A DNA stretch of 64,000 nt from Heterodera schachtii. Lineage: Eukaryota; Nematoda; Chromadorea; Rhabditida; Heteroderidae. Below, in pieces: positions 10,825-22,690 of this stretch. The translations under genes were made by a program, and so were the position numbers. Each line of letters begins with the position of its first letter. Position 1 is the first letter of the stretch. The notes beneath the pieces were generated by a model. It had not been told where the DNA came from, ran no database searches, and saw only the letters and a list, made by a program, of their open reading frames with translations. Where the stretch lies: the NCBI GenBank assembly GCA_023374025.1, contig SIJG01000013.1, positions 1,855,198 through 1,919,197 of the forward strand, given 5' to 3'.

Positions 10825-11049
10825 ATGTTTGCCCCAAAATTTTTGCTCATTTTTCTGGTCTGTGTTGCTTTAGCCATTGGTCATCCAATGACATCTTCTG
10901 AGGACGGCGATGAAGCAGTGGAAGAAACAAAACTTGGGAAATCGGCACGAAAAATGGTCAAAAACCATATGCCAAAGGACGAGTTCAAACAGGTCATTGG
11001 GAGGCAAATATCTGAACCACCAGAAAATGGGTTAAAGTTTTTTGGCTAG
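10825..11049 (+). CDS. Small secreted peptide precursor (74 residues), intronless
   Basis: The first 19 residues form a clear signal peptide (MFAPKFLLIFLVCVALAIG). The mature part starts acidic (SSEDGDEAVEE), turns basic (KLGKSARKMVKNHMPKDEFK) and ends ENGLKFFG. The terminal Gly could donate an amide after processing, as in nematode neuropeptides, but there is no clean dibasic site just before it. An ATG 30 bases upstream would hide the signal peptide behind extra residues, so 10825 is preferred, in line with the TATA/initiator spacing. An AATAAA lies at 11206. There are no cysteines and I recognise no family. It could be a secreted effector, an antimicrobial-like peptide or a neuropeptide precursor. 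Confidence 0.72.
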   Translation: MFAPKFLLIFLVCVALAIGHPMTSSEDGDEAVEETKLGKSARKMVKNHMPKDEFKQVIGRQISEPPENGLKFFG

Positions 11050-11412
11050 AAAAATGAACACCAAAAAAAAAAAATTAACCTGAAATAGAATATAAAAATG
11101 AGGCTAAATTACTTTTTTTTACTTTTTGAAAATTAAGCATAAAATTGACAAAACCCATGGGAAAGGAAAGGGTTAAAAAATTAATAGATTTTGAAATGCA
11201 TTAAAAATAAATAGATTTATTTCCTTTTTTTTATATTTTTCTAATTTTTCACTCTTCTTTTGATTCGCAATTTTCTGATTACTCCAATTTGAACGTACAC
11301 CGTTCCATGGAGTTATTACAGTAAGGCTATTTTCGTTTTTGCCCTTTATCTTTTAATGGATTAATTTTAATATTGTTCTCATCTTTATCTAATTTATTGT
11401 CCTCTTCTTCAG

Positions 11413-11574
11413 GCTTTTTCGCCATTGGTGCCCATCGAACTTGCGCAGAAGAAGTTTGAGCGCCGCATTGATCAGATGGAGAAGCAGCTCTCAGAAGTGA
11501 TCGCCAATGTGCGCGAGGACAATTGTGGGGGGAAGAAAAGAGAAGAAGAAGACGAAGAAGAAGAAGAAAAGTGA
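11413..11574 (+). CDS. Orphan exon: short coiled-coil segment with acidic tail
   Basis: After a strong acceptor (cctcttcttcag), the plus strand encodes 53 residues. It runs PLVPIELAQKKFERRIDQME, then a helical KQLSEVIANVRED segment, then a Lys/Glu-only tail from a GAA microsatellite, and a stop at 11572-11574. Codon use in the first 110 bases looks genuinely coding. I find no upstream exon that fits well: splicing from the secreted-peptide gene at 10825 is possible through a cag|gtcatt donor, but that gene reads through it naturally. It may be the last exon of a lost gene, or an exon fragment. Confidence 0.35.
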   Translation, partial: AFSPLVPIELAQKKFERRIDQMEKQLSEVIANVREDNCGGKKREEEDEEEEEK

Positions 11575-11815
11575 AGAAGAAAAAGAAGAAAAGTGCAGAA
11601 GAAAATGGAAAAGAAAAAAGGAACAAAAAACGGATCAAAAATTGCGCAATTTTTTAACATCAATTCAATGCTTATTGAATGTATTTGCTGAAGCATCTTT
11701 TTAATGATTTCATAAATAGCTTTGGAAAAATTAGCAAATGAGCAAAAACCTAAACAAAGCAAGCAAAAGATGAAGCCAAAAAAAACAAATGTTGGCATAC
11801 GGCAAAGGGTGTCAT

Positions 11816-11915
11816 GGCAACTCGTACAATTGCTTAGGTTATGCCTAAGCTTTAGGCTTGCTTGGGCCTAGGCTTTGTTTTGTAAAATATGAGTTGCCTT
11901 TTGTACAAGTTGCAA
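11816..11915. mobile_element. Small foldback element with GCCTAAGC core
   Basis: The ends ggcaactcgtacaa and ttgtacaagttgca are inverted copies. Between them lies a palindromic run of aggct/gcct words like that in intron 1 of the decarboxylase. Confidence 0.6.
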
Positions 11916-11983
11916 ATGACCCACCGAAAATTGTCTTATTGCATCAAATTGCTTGAGCTTAAAGCATGTTGAAACCGTTCTAG

Positions 11984-12284
11984 TAAAATCCGCCACCATT
12001 TGCCATTAATAATTCTTTCGTTAACATAAAAGCCTTTTAAATATGATAATTTTTTATAAAATGTTTATTTTTAAGAAAAATTTTACAAAACTAACGAATG
12101 TGGTGTAGACAGAATATTTATATTTATTCTCTTAAGGGTGAAAGCCATAAGAAATCAGCTACGGTGTCTATTCACATTTTTGCGAGCATTTAAAAAATTG
12201 AAAAGTTTATACTGCATATGAATTTTGTATTAACGAACAGATATGTATTATAAAAAAATTTTATCGACGTGGCGGATTTTACGA
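11984..12284. mobile_element. MITE-like element, about 300 bases
   Basis: The ends taaaatccgccac and gtggcggatttta form a perfect 13-base inverted repeat, about 300 bases apart. A second internal inverted pair (gaatgtggtgtagacagaat / agctacggtgtctattcac) lies near the middle. No coding capacity. Confidence 0.65.
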
Positions 12285-12571
12285 AACTCACATTGGCAGC
12301 TTCTCTCACTTCAAAATTATTCTGATTAAATTAACAAATTGTTTGCTAAAATCTAATGAATTTAATTAAATTCTTTATGAAAACACAAATAATTTTTTTT
12401 TATTTAATTTACCTATTTTATTACTGTTACTTTCTTTTTCTTTGTTATTAGAATTTTCTGGAAGTTTATTGCCTTTTTATTATCATTGCATGAATAGAAA
12501 ATACAAAATAAAGCAAATTAAGTGATTTATTATTAAACAAAAATATAATTGTCTTAAATTTGACAGTTTCT

Positions 12572-15068
12572 TCAATATATCAATGAATCATAGCGGGCCA
12601 CGGTCGTACGGTACTTTTGCCCTTTGGTCGGCTTTTGTAGCTGTTCACGGTGCGATTTGGGCTGTGCCCGTCGTTGGGTGGGAAACTGTAGCGGGTAGAG
12701 TTCAGGCAGCGCTCGGGCCGGATGCGAATGGAACAGATACACGCTGATCAGCTCGTCCTTGTTCAACATGCCGGACGGAACTAAACGGAGTGAATACGGT
12801 AGGGGATGGTGGTGAATGTTGTATTATGTTCCAAGTGTCTAAAATAATCACAATAAATTCGCATAAAAGCGTAGTCATAATCATTTTCGACATCGAAAAT
12901 CCTCAACCCTTAGACTAGGCCTTAAAACCAAATTTTTCTCGAGTCCAGACTCGAGTTCGACATTGTTTATCGAACACCACTCCTAATCATTCTCAAATTT
13001 TCAAAATTAAGCTCTAAAAATTTTAAAACTTTCTTCTGTATCAAAAAAATCAGAACTAATGTAATTTAAAATTTAAAATTTGCCAGCGGCGCTTGTCATC
13101 ACCGCTGGGCCCAAAATTTTATTATTTTTTTATTGACATAAAAACTCCTGTGTTTTTGGATAAAGTCCGTAAACACATTTATACAAAAGTTCGAATTTTC
13201 CCCTACGGCGCCTTCGGACCCCCCCCCCCCCTTTAATTGCTAATATAAAAAAACCTTAAAAGAAACTAAATTAACTTAATTAAAGTAAAGAAATAATTGA
13301 TTATTTCTTTAGGTATTCCAGTAAATATTCCTTTTTAATTAAACTTATTTACCAAGTTTTTCCGCAAAGTCCTGCATTGGGATGAGCGGAATTCGAACTT
13401 TAAAGAATGCTGGGCCGAGCATTTTGCGACGATTTTCCACCGAACATTCTTTGCCCTTTTGGCGAAGTTGTTCATCGGACCAACGAAGCACCTAATTATC
13501 AATCAAAACAATCAAAATTTAATTGTTAAAACATTTAAATGCTTTGGAAAGGAAATATTTTTCTTTGTTTATAAAATTAGAATTTCAAAAATTTGTGCCC
13601 AATTAATTTACCGCATTCCAAATGACAATTTCACCGCTGATGATCAGCTGATCACGGTCCAAAATTTCACACAACAATTTATGCTCCATTTGCAAAAATT
13701 CTTTGGAGAAAAGCACAGCGCCCACATTCCGGTCAATGTATTCCCAACATCGCCGTGAAAGATCCTAAAATTAATAATTTAAAAAATTAAAATTAAAATG
13801 ATTTATTTTGTCCTAACCTCCTCCTCATAAAAGCGAGCTTGCGCTAGCACAAGGAACACATTGGTCGGGTCCAATTTTGGGTAATTAACACACGCCTTCA
13901 CGAGCCCAACAACGCCATATTTTTTAGCTAAATTATTGTTTTTTATTTTTGGAATTAATTACCTAATCATATTTTAAAAAGCATAACATATTTAAACAGT
14001 GAGTGGTGAGTGTCCAAATTGTTTTTAAATTAATCCGTTTAGAATAATTCATTTTCGAAAAGTACAAAAGTTGGTTTTTCGATTGATAGCTTTTTTCATT
14101 AACATTTAAAAGAATTGAACTGTAGGGCTACCGAATGATAACAAAAATGCGTAATTTGGGTGCTTTCAAGAAAAGTTATACCATTTTTTGAAACGGATCC
14201 CAAAAAATAACGTATTAACAAAATGCCATAATAATTAATTTATTTATATATATATATTATACTTGTATATAGAAATTGGCAATTTTCCAACCGGCATAAA
14301 GAACGGCGAAAAGGTTGTCCCCATTCAGCTCCCGTAAATCTTCGGCATAAATGAAGTTCAACATCAATTTGAACGCTCCAACTTCCACATCCGGCACTTC
14401 GACAGGCTTTATCTCACTCGGCGGATCTTGAATTTTAATTAAATAATTAACATACTTTACTAATTTTTTCAAGTCACCCTTTCCTGAAGCCTTCAAGTTT
14501 TCCGTGTCAAATCGAAACATTGCCTCGAACACATTGGAGGCCGTCTTCAAAATCAGCTTATGCGCAGGCAGAAGCTTTAATTGTTGGGGTAAGGAACCAA
14601 TTCATAGGAGAAGTAATTTAAAAATAAGTTTAAATTAATTTTTATATTTTTATTATAAAAGCTAATATAAAAAAGATTAATAAATAAGCTATAGAAAAGC
14701 ATAATAAATTTTTATACAAATTTTGGTGAAAACAATTAATTATATAAAAATCACTAAAAAATAATTTGATTTTATTTTCCATTGATAATCTCTGATGCCC
14801 AATTTTATTGATTCATTTGATTTTTCTTTTGGCATTTCCTCACCTCCTTTTTGTCATCGTTGCCAACCAAAAAGTGCACATCCGCGTCATTGCCCGTGTT
14901 CAGCAAATGCTTCATCCGCTCCGTCAAACTGATGTCCGACGGAGGCGCCGCTACCGTATGCGTTGTTGACGACCCTTTCGCACAGTTACTGTTACCGTTG
15001 TTGTTGTTGTTATTAGTATTATTAATATTGTTATTAGTGCTGTTTATTGCTGATGTTGTCCCGGTCAT
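12572..15068 (-). CDS. BTB-BACK protein of the BTBD3/6 type, PHR domain truncated
   Basis: Exons 15068-14844, 14574-14292, 13927-13818, 13764-13612, 13491-13353, 12780-12572 give 372 residues with consistent phases. An Asn/Thr-rich start (an AAC/AAT repeat) precedes the BTB domain (DADVHFLVG at about 61, [20 protein letters not shown] at 76, then [19 protein letters not shown]). A lysine-rich insert of about 30 residues splits the BTB domain. The BACK domain follows ([62 protein letters not shown]). Relatives are adaptors for Cul3 ubiquitin ligase and carry a C-terminal PHR domain. Here the protein ends at ARYDSLIY, which matches only the first strand of PHR, and stops with no donor. The ATG at 15068 is the first in frame; a further upstream exon is possible. 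Confidence 0.88.
13078..13235. repeat. GGCGCC-type dispersed repeat with C-run, in the last BTB intron
   Basis: Two partial units, 'ccagcggcgcttgtcatcac' at 13082 and 'ctacggcgccttcggaccc' at 13204 followed by a C-run, lie in the 572-base intron before the last exon. Confidence 0.6.
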
Positions 15069-18000
15069 TAGTAGAACAGTGCCAGAGGTTGTTGCTCCTC
15101 CTTTTTGGTAGAATTTCACACATAAACAGAAAAATGGTTACACTACCAAAATGGTATACCATGGTTTTGAGCCGATATGGTACAAATGGCATGGGTGAAG
15201 GGTTGAAATTCAAAGGTCAAATATTTGGTTTTGGATGGAAACATAAATAAACAAGTGTATGCTTGCTCTAAGATCGTCCTTAAAGCATGGACAAATGATT
15301 ATCCGAGAGATTGGTGAGCAAAAGCATTTTTGAATTTTTTGAATAATAAAGATAATTGGGATCACGAGAAGCCAAAATGACAAAAAAAAAAGGAAATAGA
15401 AAAGAAAGAAAATTTTTTAATTGTCAAAACTTATTTTTAAAATATATGCTTAAAAAAACATATACAAAAAAAGATTGTCTCTATATTTTATAAGATGGAA
15501 CTTTTAATGAGCCGCTTTTTCACTTTTTTATTGGAATAAATTTGAACCAAATAAAATTTTTTTGTTGAATGTGCGCCGATAGGTAATTATCAAATTGTTA
15601 ACGAGAATTTATAATGATACTGAAGGATTCTCGGCTCACTAATTGAGAAGTGTGTTTTCTTTTTGGGGTCAAGGTTCTTTTTCCCATGGTTAATTCTCGA
15701 TTCTCCCCTGCCCCCAAAAAAACAAAAACAAAACAAATCTCGCTGGCTGAACCAATTAGTATAATTAAAATCAAATAAAAATTATAAATAATTCAAAGTT
15801 TATTAGAGAGTTAAAAAACTGAATAAAAATGGGATTGTCATATCACAGCTTAAAGAGTGTCTTCGTCGACCTCACGGAAGAAAATTCTTTTTAGAGCCCT
15901 TCTGGGACCAAAATAACACTTAACATTTTTAGTCGGAGTGATTTTATGACAAATACGCGGAAAGAGTCAAAGGCAATGAATGGCCACGGGCGAACTCAAA
16001 AAAGCAAAGGGCGAGAGGAGAAGAAGCAGCGACAAGCGATTGATCAGAAGAAGAGTCAGTGGACCGACCGACCGACCGACCGATCAGCCATCAACTGACT
16101 GATCATTTTCATCATCCAGCTGTTGTTGCCCCCGGCCGACTGCTGCTGACACGTTCGCCCCAAAAAGAGAACAAACTGATCAAAGTTATTTTAAAAAGTT
16201 AAAAGTTCCAAAATAAATGTTTCGTTTGTTAAAAGTTCCAAAAGTTCTAATTTCCAAGTAATTTGCTAACTAAAAATAATTAATTTTATTTTGGAATTTT
16301 TGTTTTTGTAATTCTTTCAGTAAAAAAGCGGCTTTATTTCAGTTTACGCGTCCAATCCAACAAAATTATTTATTTTTTTATTAACATTTATCCAAAAGTT
16401 CAACAGGTAATATATATGTTCGTTGAAAACTATTAAGTAAATTCAATTCAGTATTTATGGGTTGCCTCCAGTTAAGTGATTTTATTTTTAATATATTATT
16501 AACAAATTTTTTTGTACAAATTTATTAAAAAATAATTGGATACACTTTCGTATAGAGCCAAAAAATTACTTAATTTATTCCTAAATTTAATTTTTGTAAG
16601 ATTTTATAAAAAAAAAAATTATTAAAATAATACTTAAAATGATTAACTATTAAGGTTTTGTATAACTTCTGTTAAAGCTGAGAATTATTTTCTTGTGGGT
16701 TTTTTAAAAATGTCTCAGGATATTCATTCACAAATCAGCTGACAAATGAGCAAAATTTGAAAACAACAATCCGAAAAAAACAACATTCATTTAAAAATGA
16801 AAAAAGTAATTTTCTAATCCCATTAAAATAATGGCCAATTTTTTTTTTTATTTTGTCAGAAATTTTAATTCTAATAAAAAATTTAAAAAAAATGCATCTT
16901 ATTTATAGAAGAAATCTATAAAAATGTTGTGCAAATAATTTTCAATATTTTTAAATCAGCTGAGCAAAAATTGGACTAAACAACAAATTATCATTTTAAA
17001 TATAGTTTCCCAAATGTGTGCATAAGTGGCACGACAAAATCAACACTGATACTGAAAACAGATAAGAGAAGAGACGCCCAATGACTTTGCTGATCGATCG
17101 ACGGATCACTGAGAATTGAGTGAGGGGACTTTGGCTGCTCTTCGGCGCTGTCAAAATGACAACAATGGGCCAAAAAATGGCGGGAAAATATATTTCGTCT
17201 TTTGTTGTCGCATTGGCCCAAAAATTTGGCCGACCAAAACAAACACAATACAAAAAATAATACACTCAATCACTCACATTTTGTCAGCAGTGTTTGTGAA
17301 GAGCAAACGAAAGCCGCCCAAAATGTGCTAATGATATATGCTCATAATGCCTAATGATGCTAATGATGACGATGATGATGGATAGGTTATTTTGAAAAAA
17401 AGTGTTTTTCGAGATTCTCGGAAATTTGGGGTGGCACACGACGGGGGGGGGGGGCGCGGCGGGGGGAGTGGGGAAGGCGCCGTCGGCGTCGACCACCGCG
17501 CCGCTATTTGTCATTTTGAATGTGTGCAGCCGTTTTGACAGACACCACACACAAAACAAAACGCCAACCTATTTTTGTTTGTTGTACTGTGGTGTTAATT
17601 ACACATCACTTTCCATTGAATGGTGCTAATTTCACGAGAAAATTTTTTGGGGGTGGGCGGTGATCGGCTGATAAATGGCGGTGTAAAAACAAAACATTGA
17701 AAATTTTGTTAAAATAAAAACGAAAATGGAATTGTTGACGATAAGAAATGAAAGAAAAAATTAGCATTAATATGAAAATTTTAATAAAATTTTATTTTTT
17801 ATAAAAATAATTTTAAAATTAAAAATCAAATAAAATGGGAGGGACAAATTTAACGAAATTTAAGAAAATAAATGAAAAAGTGTTAAACAAACAATGCAAG
17901 GAATTGAAAAGAGGCACTGGAAAGTGTTGTGAAAGTGAAATTTGGAAAGGAAGTTCCAATAAATTACATAAACAAAAAATGGAAAATAAATTCCATTTTA

Positions 18001-19519
18001 ATATTTATTTAAAAATAAGAACTTTTGAATTAAAAGAAATAAGAAATAAACCGAGGAAGAAATAAAATTTAATCGTTTTCGAAAAGCCTTACGATGAATG
18101 CGTCTTTTAAAGGTCATAAAACCATTATTTATGCTTAAGTTTTAATGCTAATATTGTTAATATAAATTGAATGCTTTTTAAGTGCCTCAAAAAGATTAAA
18201 ATTAAATCAAATTTTGTTAGAGTTTATTTTGGCAGATTTAAATAATTAATCCAAACAATTAAAGAATTATTCAAAAAGTGGAAATATAAAATTAGAAGTT
18301 TAAATCCAAAAGTCATTTATTCAGTAAAGAGTAAAATGAAAATTTTTTAAATCAATTAACATGGAAAGAATTAATTGAAATAGATTATAAAATATTTATA
18401 TATCTGCCATAATTCTAAGAAAATTCCTCAAAATAAATTTTATAAAATACAAAATAAAAAAAATCAGATTTGACGGCAATATGTTGAACAAAATTTGCAT
18501 CTGTGTGGTGTGCGCCGACAATTCGCTTCTCCCAACGCACTGACATCGATTTTCGCGCCGAAATTCCGCCACAAAATGCGGGAGAAATGTCCGCAATTTG
18601 TGCGACAACAATTTGTAGTTTTGTTAATTCATGCATTTGGGAAAATGTAAAAAAATGGGCCCATATTTGTATTGTACATTTGCATTTATGTGTATGTTTA
18701 GCAGGTATCAATATTTATAAATATTCCAACATTTTTGGTTTTTTAGAAAACAAAAATGAGTTTGAACTTTGAAAATTTTCAAAAATCGGTTCCAAATTGC
18801 ACCCAACTTTTCTCATTTTTGAACAATATTTCTTTTTTTAAATATTTCGGGATTTGTTATATAAATTCCAACCCTTTTGATTTCCTTTTTCTGTGGGGTA
18901 ATTCAAATTAGATGAAAATCATTTTAAATAATAAAACTAATTAGCAAAAGCTTTTCAAAAACCTTATGTATGATCAAAATCATTGTACCAACACTATTTT
19001 TACAAATATATTCATGCAACACAATTTTCAATGTAAAATAGGTTCGTTTTCAGAGATAATATATAATCCAATTTAATGTGGCAATAATTGGTCCTATATT
19101 TTGCTCCTGACTTGGATGGCACATACACAAGTTCAATTAATTATTTCCTGGGTTGGAATTCCTTGGTTTTCTCGGCACAACGCATGGGCCTATGTTAAAA
19201 AATTATTAATCTTTGAAATATTTTATTTTTATAGATTATGCATTTTTACCCATTCTCGGATCCGCGTTCCCAACTTGATCAGGACAGAACATTGAGTTCA
19301 ATTTAACCGCGTCCCACCTTTTCAATATTGGGGAAAATTATAAAATTAATTTGTTGAAGTTGACAGTGAATTTTTTAAATTATTGTCAATTTTTTTTCAT
19401 TGTATAAATCAACGGTTGCTGAAATATCACAGCTCTTCAAATGAATTAAAACAATTTTTAAATTTGCAAATTTGAAAAGAAATAAACTAATTAGCAAAAA
19501 TAATTAAATGTTTGCCTTG
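15069..19519. other. Long stretch without a convincing gene
   Basis: I see no gene that holds up. 15880-16150 is GC-richer and contains a (GACC)n run at 16062-16083; it may be promoter or leader DNA of the BTB gene. 17395-17560 has G-runs (17443-17454) and a minus-strand open frame starting MTNSGAVVDADGAFPTPP, without onward exons. 18415-18711 is open on the minus strand without family features. At 19132-19300 two exon-like pieces on the minus strand, joined by cgagaatgg|gtaaaa and taacatag, encode about 26 residues ending PTQEIIN; no other exons fit. Confidence 0.4.
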
Positions 19520-21401
19520 TTAATATTCCCGCCCTTTGCGCTGCGCCAATGTCCGAATTTTGCCTGCCCTTGCAATAAACAGATAATTTGAACCATTCTC
19601 TTGCTGTTGCCGGTATTGTAATTGATTCTGGGTCAAAGGGCCACCTAAAAACCAATTTAAAAATTTACAAATTAATGAAAATTTTATTTATTTTAATTAG
19701 AATTAAATTTAAAGCTTTTTTTTTGAATGTACGAACATTAATTGTTCATTGGAAAAAACTGGTGGCGAAGAAGGACCCGGTGGTCGTTTATTGGCAGTAA
19801 TTGGCTGAATATAACTCGACGCGTCGGCACGGAGAAACTCTTCTCGAAAGCCTAAAAATTATTTAATTAAACCTATTTTATTCCTTTATTTTGATTAATT
19901 TTACCCATAAATTTGACTAATTGTTCCATGATTAATCCGCGTGATGTGTTGACATTATGCTCCGTGCTAAATGACTTTTCCGACAAATAAATCAGCGAAC
20001 GCCTGTTCACATTTTCAATATTATTGTCCGAATAACCTAAAATTAAATAAAACTAAAATTAAAAAAGTAAAATAAATTGTTTAATTAAATTATTAATATT
20101 AAAATTTCTTCATTGTTTATTAAATGTGTTTGTTCGTTTCGTAAAAAGTGACTACATTAAATATTTTTAAATTATAATTGGAAGATTCAAAATTGAACAA
20201 TCTGACGAGAAAATTAAAATTTTTAAGAATTTTGTAACTTTGAAATTTTTGACTTTTCTAGAATACGAAAAAACACACCAACACTTAATAAACACACAAA
20301 AAATGTTTTTTTAATTGTTTAAAAATATTCTATTTAATATTCATATTAATGAAGAAAATAACCGGAAAATTTTTTGCTTTTTCTTATCAAAATGTACGGT
20401 TTGCCTTCCGACCATCGTTCAGCGTGGTACCAAGGCTTATAGTCCAATTCATTGAATCTTAATATTTAATCAATTTTAAAATATTGATCAACAAATCCAT
20501 AATAAAAATTGCCTTAGGCATGTTCGCCGATGGATTTGTTCAAAAGCCGAACGGATAAGTTCCTTCTCACGGTCATCCAAACTAAAATTCCAAAGTTCGT
20601 TGAATTTATTTTTGTCAAAATTTGTTGCAAAATTATGCCATAATTTTAAATTTTCTCTCAATGACAGCGGAAAATAAGAAAAAAAACTTACCTTGGCCAT
20701 AAGTAAACATCATGGTTAGAGGCACGTACAGTTGCATTATCACCAAACGGAACATCTCGTTCAATTCTAAATTGCATCAAAATTCATTTTATTTTTGAGT
20801 ATTCACACCGAAAACTTCAAAAAAAAATATTAAAAAAATGAATTTCGATGTAAAAAGACAAAAAAAACGAATAAATGTTTAAAAACATCATTTATTTAAT
20901 AAATTTTCAGTGAGAAATTTGTACTTTTCAGTATTTATTTATGTCGGGCCTACCTTATTATATTTCTGTCGTGTCGGACAAATGTTAGCTTTTGCTCAAA
21001 AATATGAGCATCTTTCACCTTTTTTGTGTAATTTTAATTTTTTTAAATACCAAAATTTTTACTTCTAACGATCGCTTCACAAATCCGCTTTTAACATTCG
21101 CAACAAAGGCACAACTGAAGAGAAAAATGGCAAAAAAGAAGAACAGAATTTTTGGTTTTATTTGGTGCATTAAAAACTGTAAGAAAATAATTATTTGTAT
21201 TTTCATATAAATTAATATTATAAGACAATAAATTTGGAATTAATTATTAGTCACCACTGATCAGATTCGATTTACTCGGATAAACGAATAAAACATGTTT
21301 CGATCATTTCATTCAACCGCTTCTGATCAATAATTATCCACAATTAATTAATCTATTAGGTGACGTACCCGGAAAAGCAGCGCAATTAATTGAAGCTTCA
21401 T
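19520..21401 (-). CDS. Astacin-like protein with destroyed active site (pseudoprotease), 8 exons
   Basis: Exons 21401-21369, 21322-21276, 20766-20692, 20656-20513, 20457-20363, 20036-19905, 19851-19777, 19644-19520 give 241 residues with matching phases. The start MKLQLIALLF is signal-like but short. Astacin landmarks appear in order: an N-terminal NHDVYLWP (about 45-51), SAFEQIHRRTCLRF (about 87-100), KPYILIRK, GYSDNNIENV. At the zinc site, where astacins read HExxHxxGFxHE, the gene has MEQLVKFMGFREE, followed by a recognisable RADASSYI (family R.DRD.YV). All three histidines and the catalytic glutamate are replaced, the family's internal cysteines are missing except in TCLRF, and the usual SxMHY turn is absent. 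It should not be a working metalloprotease. The last exon is Gln-rich; its donor (19777) was chosen for phase, with an alternative at 19745-19755. The intron at 20512-20458 is GC-AG. Confidence 0.75.
20458..20512 (-). other. GC-AG intron, 55 bases, in the astacin-like gene
   Basis: Donor ctaag|gcaatt and acceptor attaag. Splicing restores the family motif TCLRF across the junction; no GT donor is available there. Confidence 0.75.
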
Positions 21402-22405
21402 AGACAAAATAAAACATAATTATATTTTTCAGACATTGGGAAAAATAACACTTTCAAAACTTTTTTAAAATGAAACCTTTGCATCAGATATTAATGTAAT
21501 TTGTATAAGAAGTATAATTATTTGTGTGAAAAAGAGGATGAAAGGTTTCTAATTTTCTTAACACAATCTCACATTAGAAATTTTTTCCAGCGGCGTTTAT
21601 CGGCATCGCCGGATCCAAAATTACCCGAGAATTTTATAAAAGATTGAAGTGCCAAACCCAGCCGGGACTCAACTGATCGCCCTATTAAAGTGCTCAAAGA
21701 CAATTTATGATTTTTTTTTATTGCTTATATACCGTATATTCTCTAATTAAGGCCCCAGGGGATTATTTTTCAACCTCTTCAGAAAGGGGGACATAATTGG
21801 AGACAGGGCTTTTAATGGAGACGGGGGGATTATTTTTCAACAGATTTTTAATGACTAGGCAAAATTTTTTAATTATTTTGGTGAGAAGCGTCAAAGTCTG
21901 ATTTTTAATGACGCATAGTGACTTCAGAATCGAAATTTTCAATGCACAGAAATGCTTTTTTGAGCTCCTTTCTTCAAAATAAAAGCAAAAAAAGTTTTTT
22001 TTTATGAATTTTTAAATGTATGCATATTTTTAGCGCCCTTTTTGTCAATCATTAAGAATTGGTGTCCCGACGAAAAAATGTTAAAAATTTGTCGGGTATT
22101 TTTTCTAGGCTTAAAAATGAGCAGATCACGAATCTGAGCTCATATTTTGAAAATCATTGATTTTTATCTGATATTTTTTGTCAACTACTTGATTTTTTCG
22201 ATTTTAAATTATTTTTTTTAAAGTTTAGCAATTTTTGGCATTTTGCCGTTCTGGTGCCTTTTTTGGCGTTTTTTACAGAAAAATTCCACTAAAAATGCCA
22301 AAAAAAAAAATCGGGAAAATACTCCTAAGAAATGACCCGAAAACAATTTCAGAAAATTTTTATGGGGTGTAAACTGTACAAGTACGTAAAAAAAATAAAC
22401 CGCAG

Positions 22406-22440
22406 CCAAGCGGACTCGAACCCCAGACCACCGTCTCATA
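22406..22440 (-). other. tRNA-like B-box sequence inside a foldback element
   Basis: The minus strand reads ggggttcgagtccgc, a near-perfect Pol III B box, preceded by gacggtggtct. No matching 5' half or A box is clear, so this is at most a tRNA-derived fragment. Confidence 0.3.
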
Positions 22441-22549
22441 AGACCCCTAGGGATTAATAATTAAATTTCAAAAAAGCCTAAAAAATTAAAAACTTAACTT
22501 CTCCATACATCTAATAGCTCATTCGAAATGATGGCTTTTTTATAACGAC

Positions 22550-22690
22550 TAGAGCTCGGCCTGGACCTGGATCCAGGCCTGATTTTTCCTGGACCTGTAT
22601 TTCCCTGGATTTTTGTCCAGGAAATCCAGGTCCAGGTCGAACATGGAATACAGGTCCAGGTCCCGGCTTTTTTCAAAATACCGAGCTCTA
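22550..22690. mobile_element. hAT-like mini element with 8-base target duplication
   Basis: Ends tagagctcgg / ccgagctcta; flanking direct repeat ataacgac at 22542-22549 and 22691-22698. The interior is made of cctggacctgg words in both orientations, so the whole element can fold on itself. It lies inside the 21730-22877 element. Confidence 0.8.

Noticed and set aside
17284..17559. Proline/alanine-rich minus-strand frame
   Set aside because: The Pro run comes from a G-run on the plus strand, and no onward exon could be found.
17835..18065. Lysine-rich 76-residue open frame
   Set aside because: Composition matches AAA/AAT-rich DNA; no domain, promoter or splice structure.
18415..18711. Overlapping open frames on both strands in a GC-richer patch
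   Set aside because: No recognisable motif and no splice partners; codon use does not favour either strand.
20992..21210. Plus-strand open frame with a signal-peptide-like start (MSIFHLFCVILIFLNTKIFT)
   Set aside because: It lies in an intron of the astacin-like gene on the other strand, is AT-driven, and its tail is Lys/Ile-rich in the way random AT-rich DNA is.
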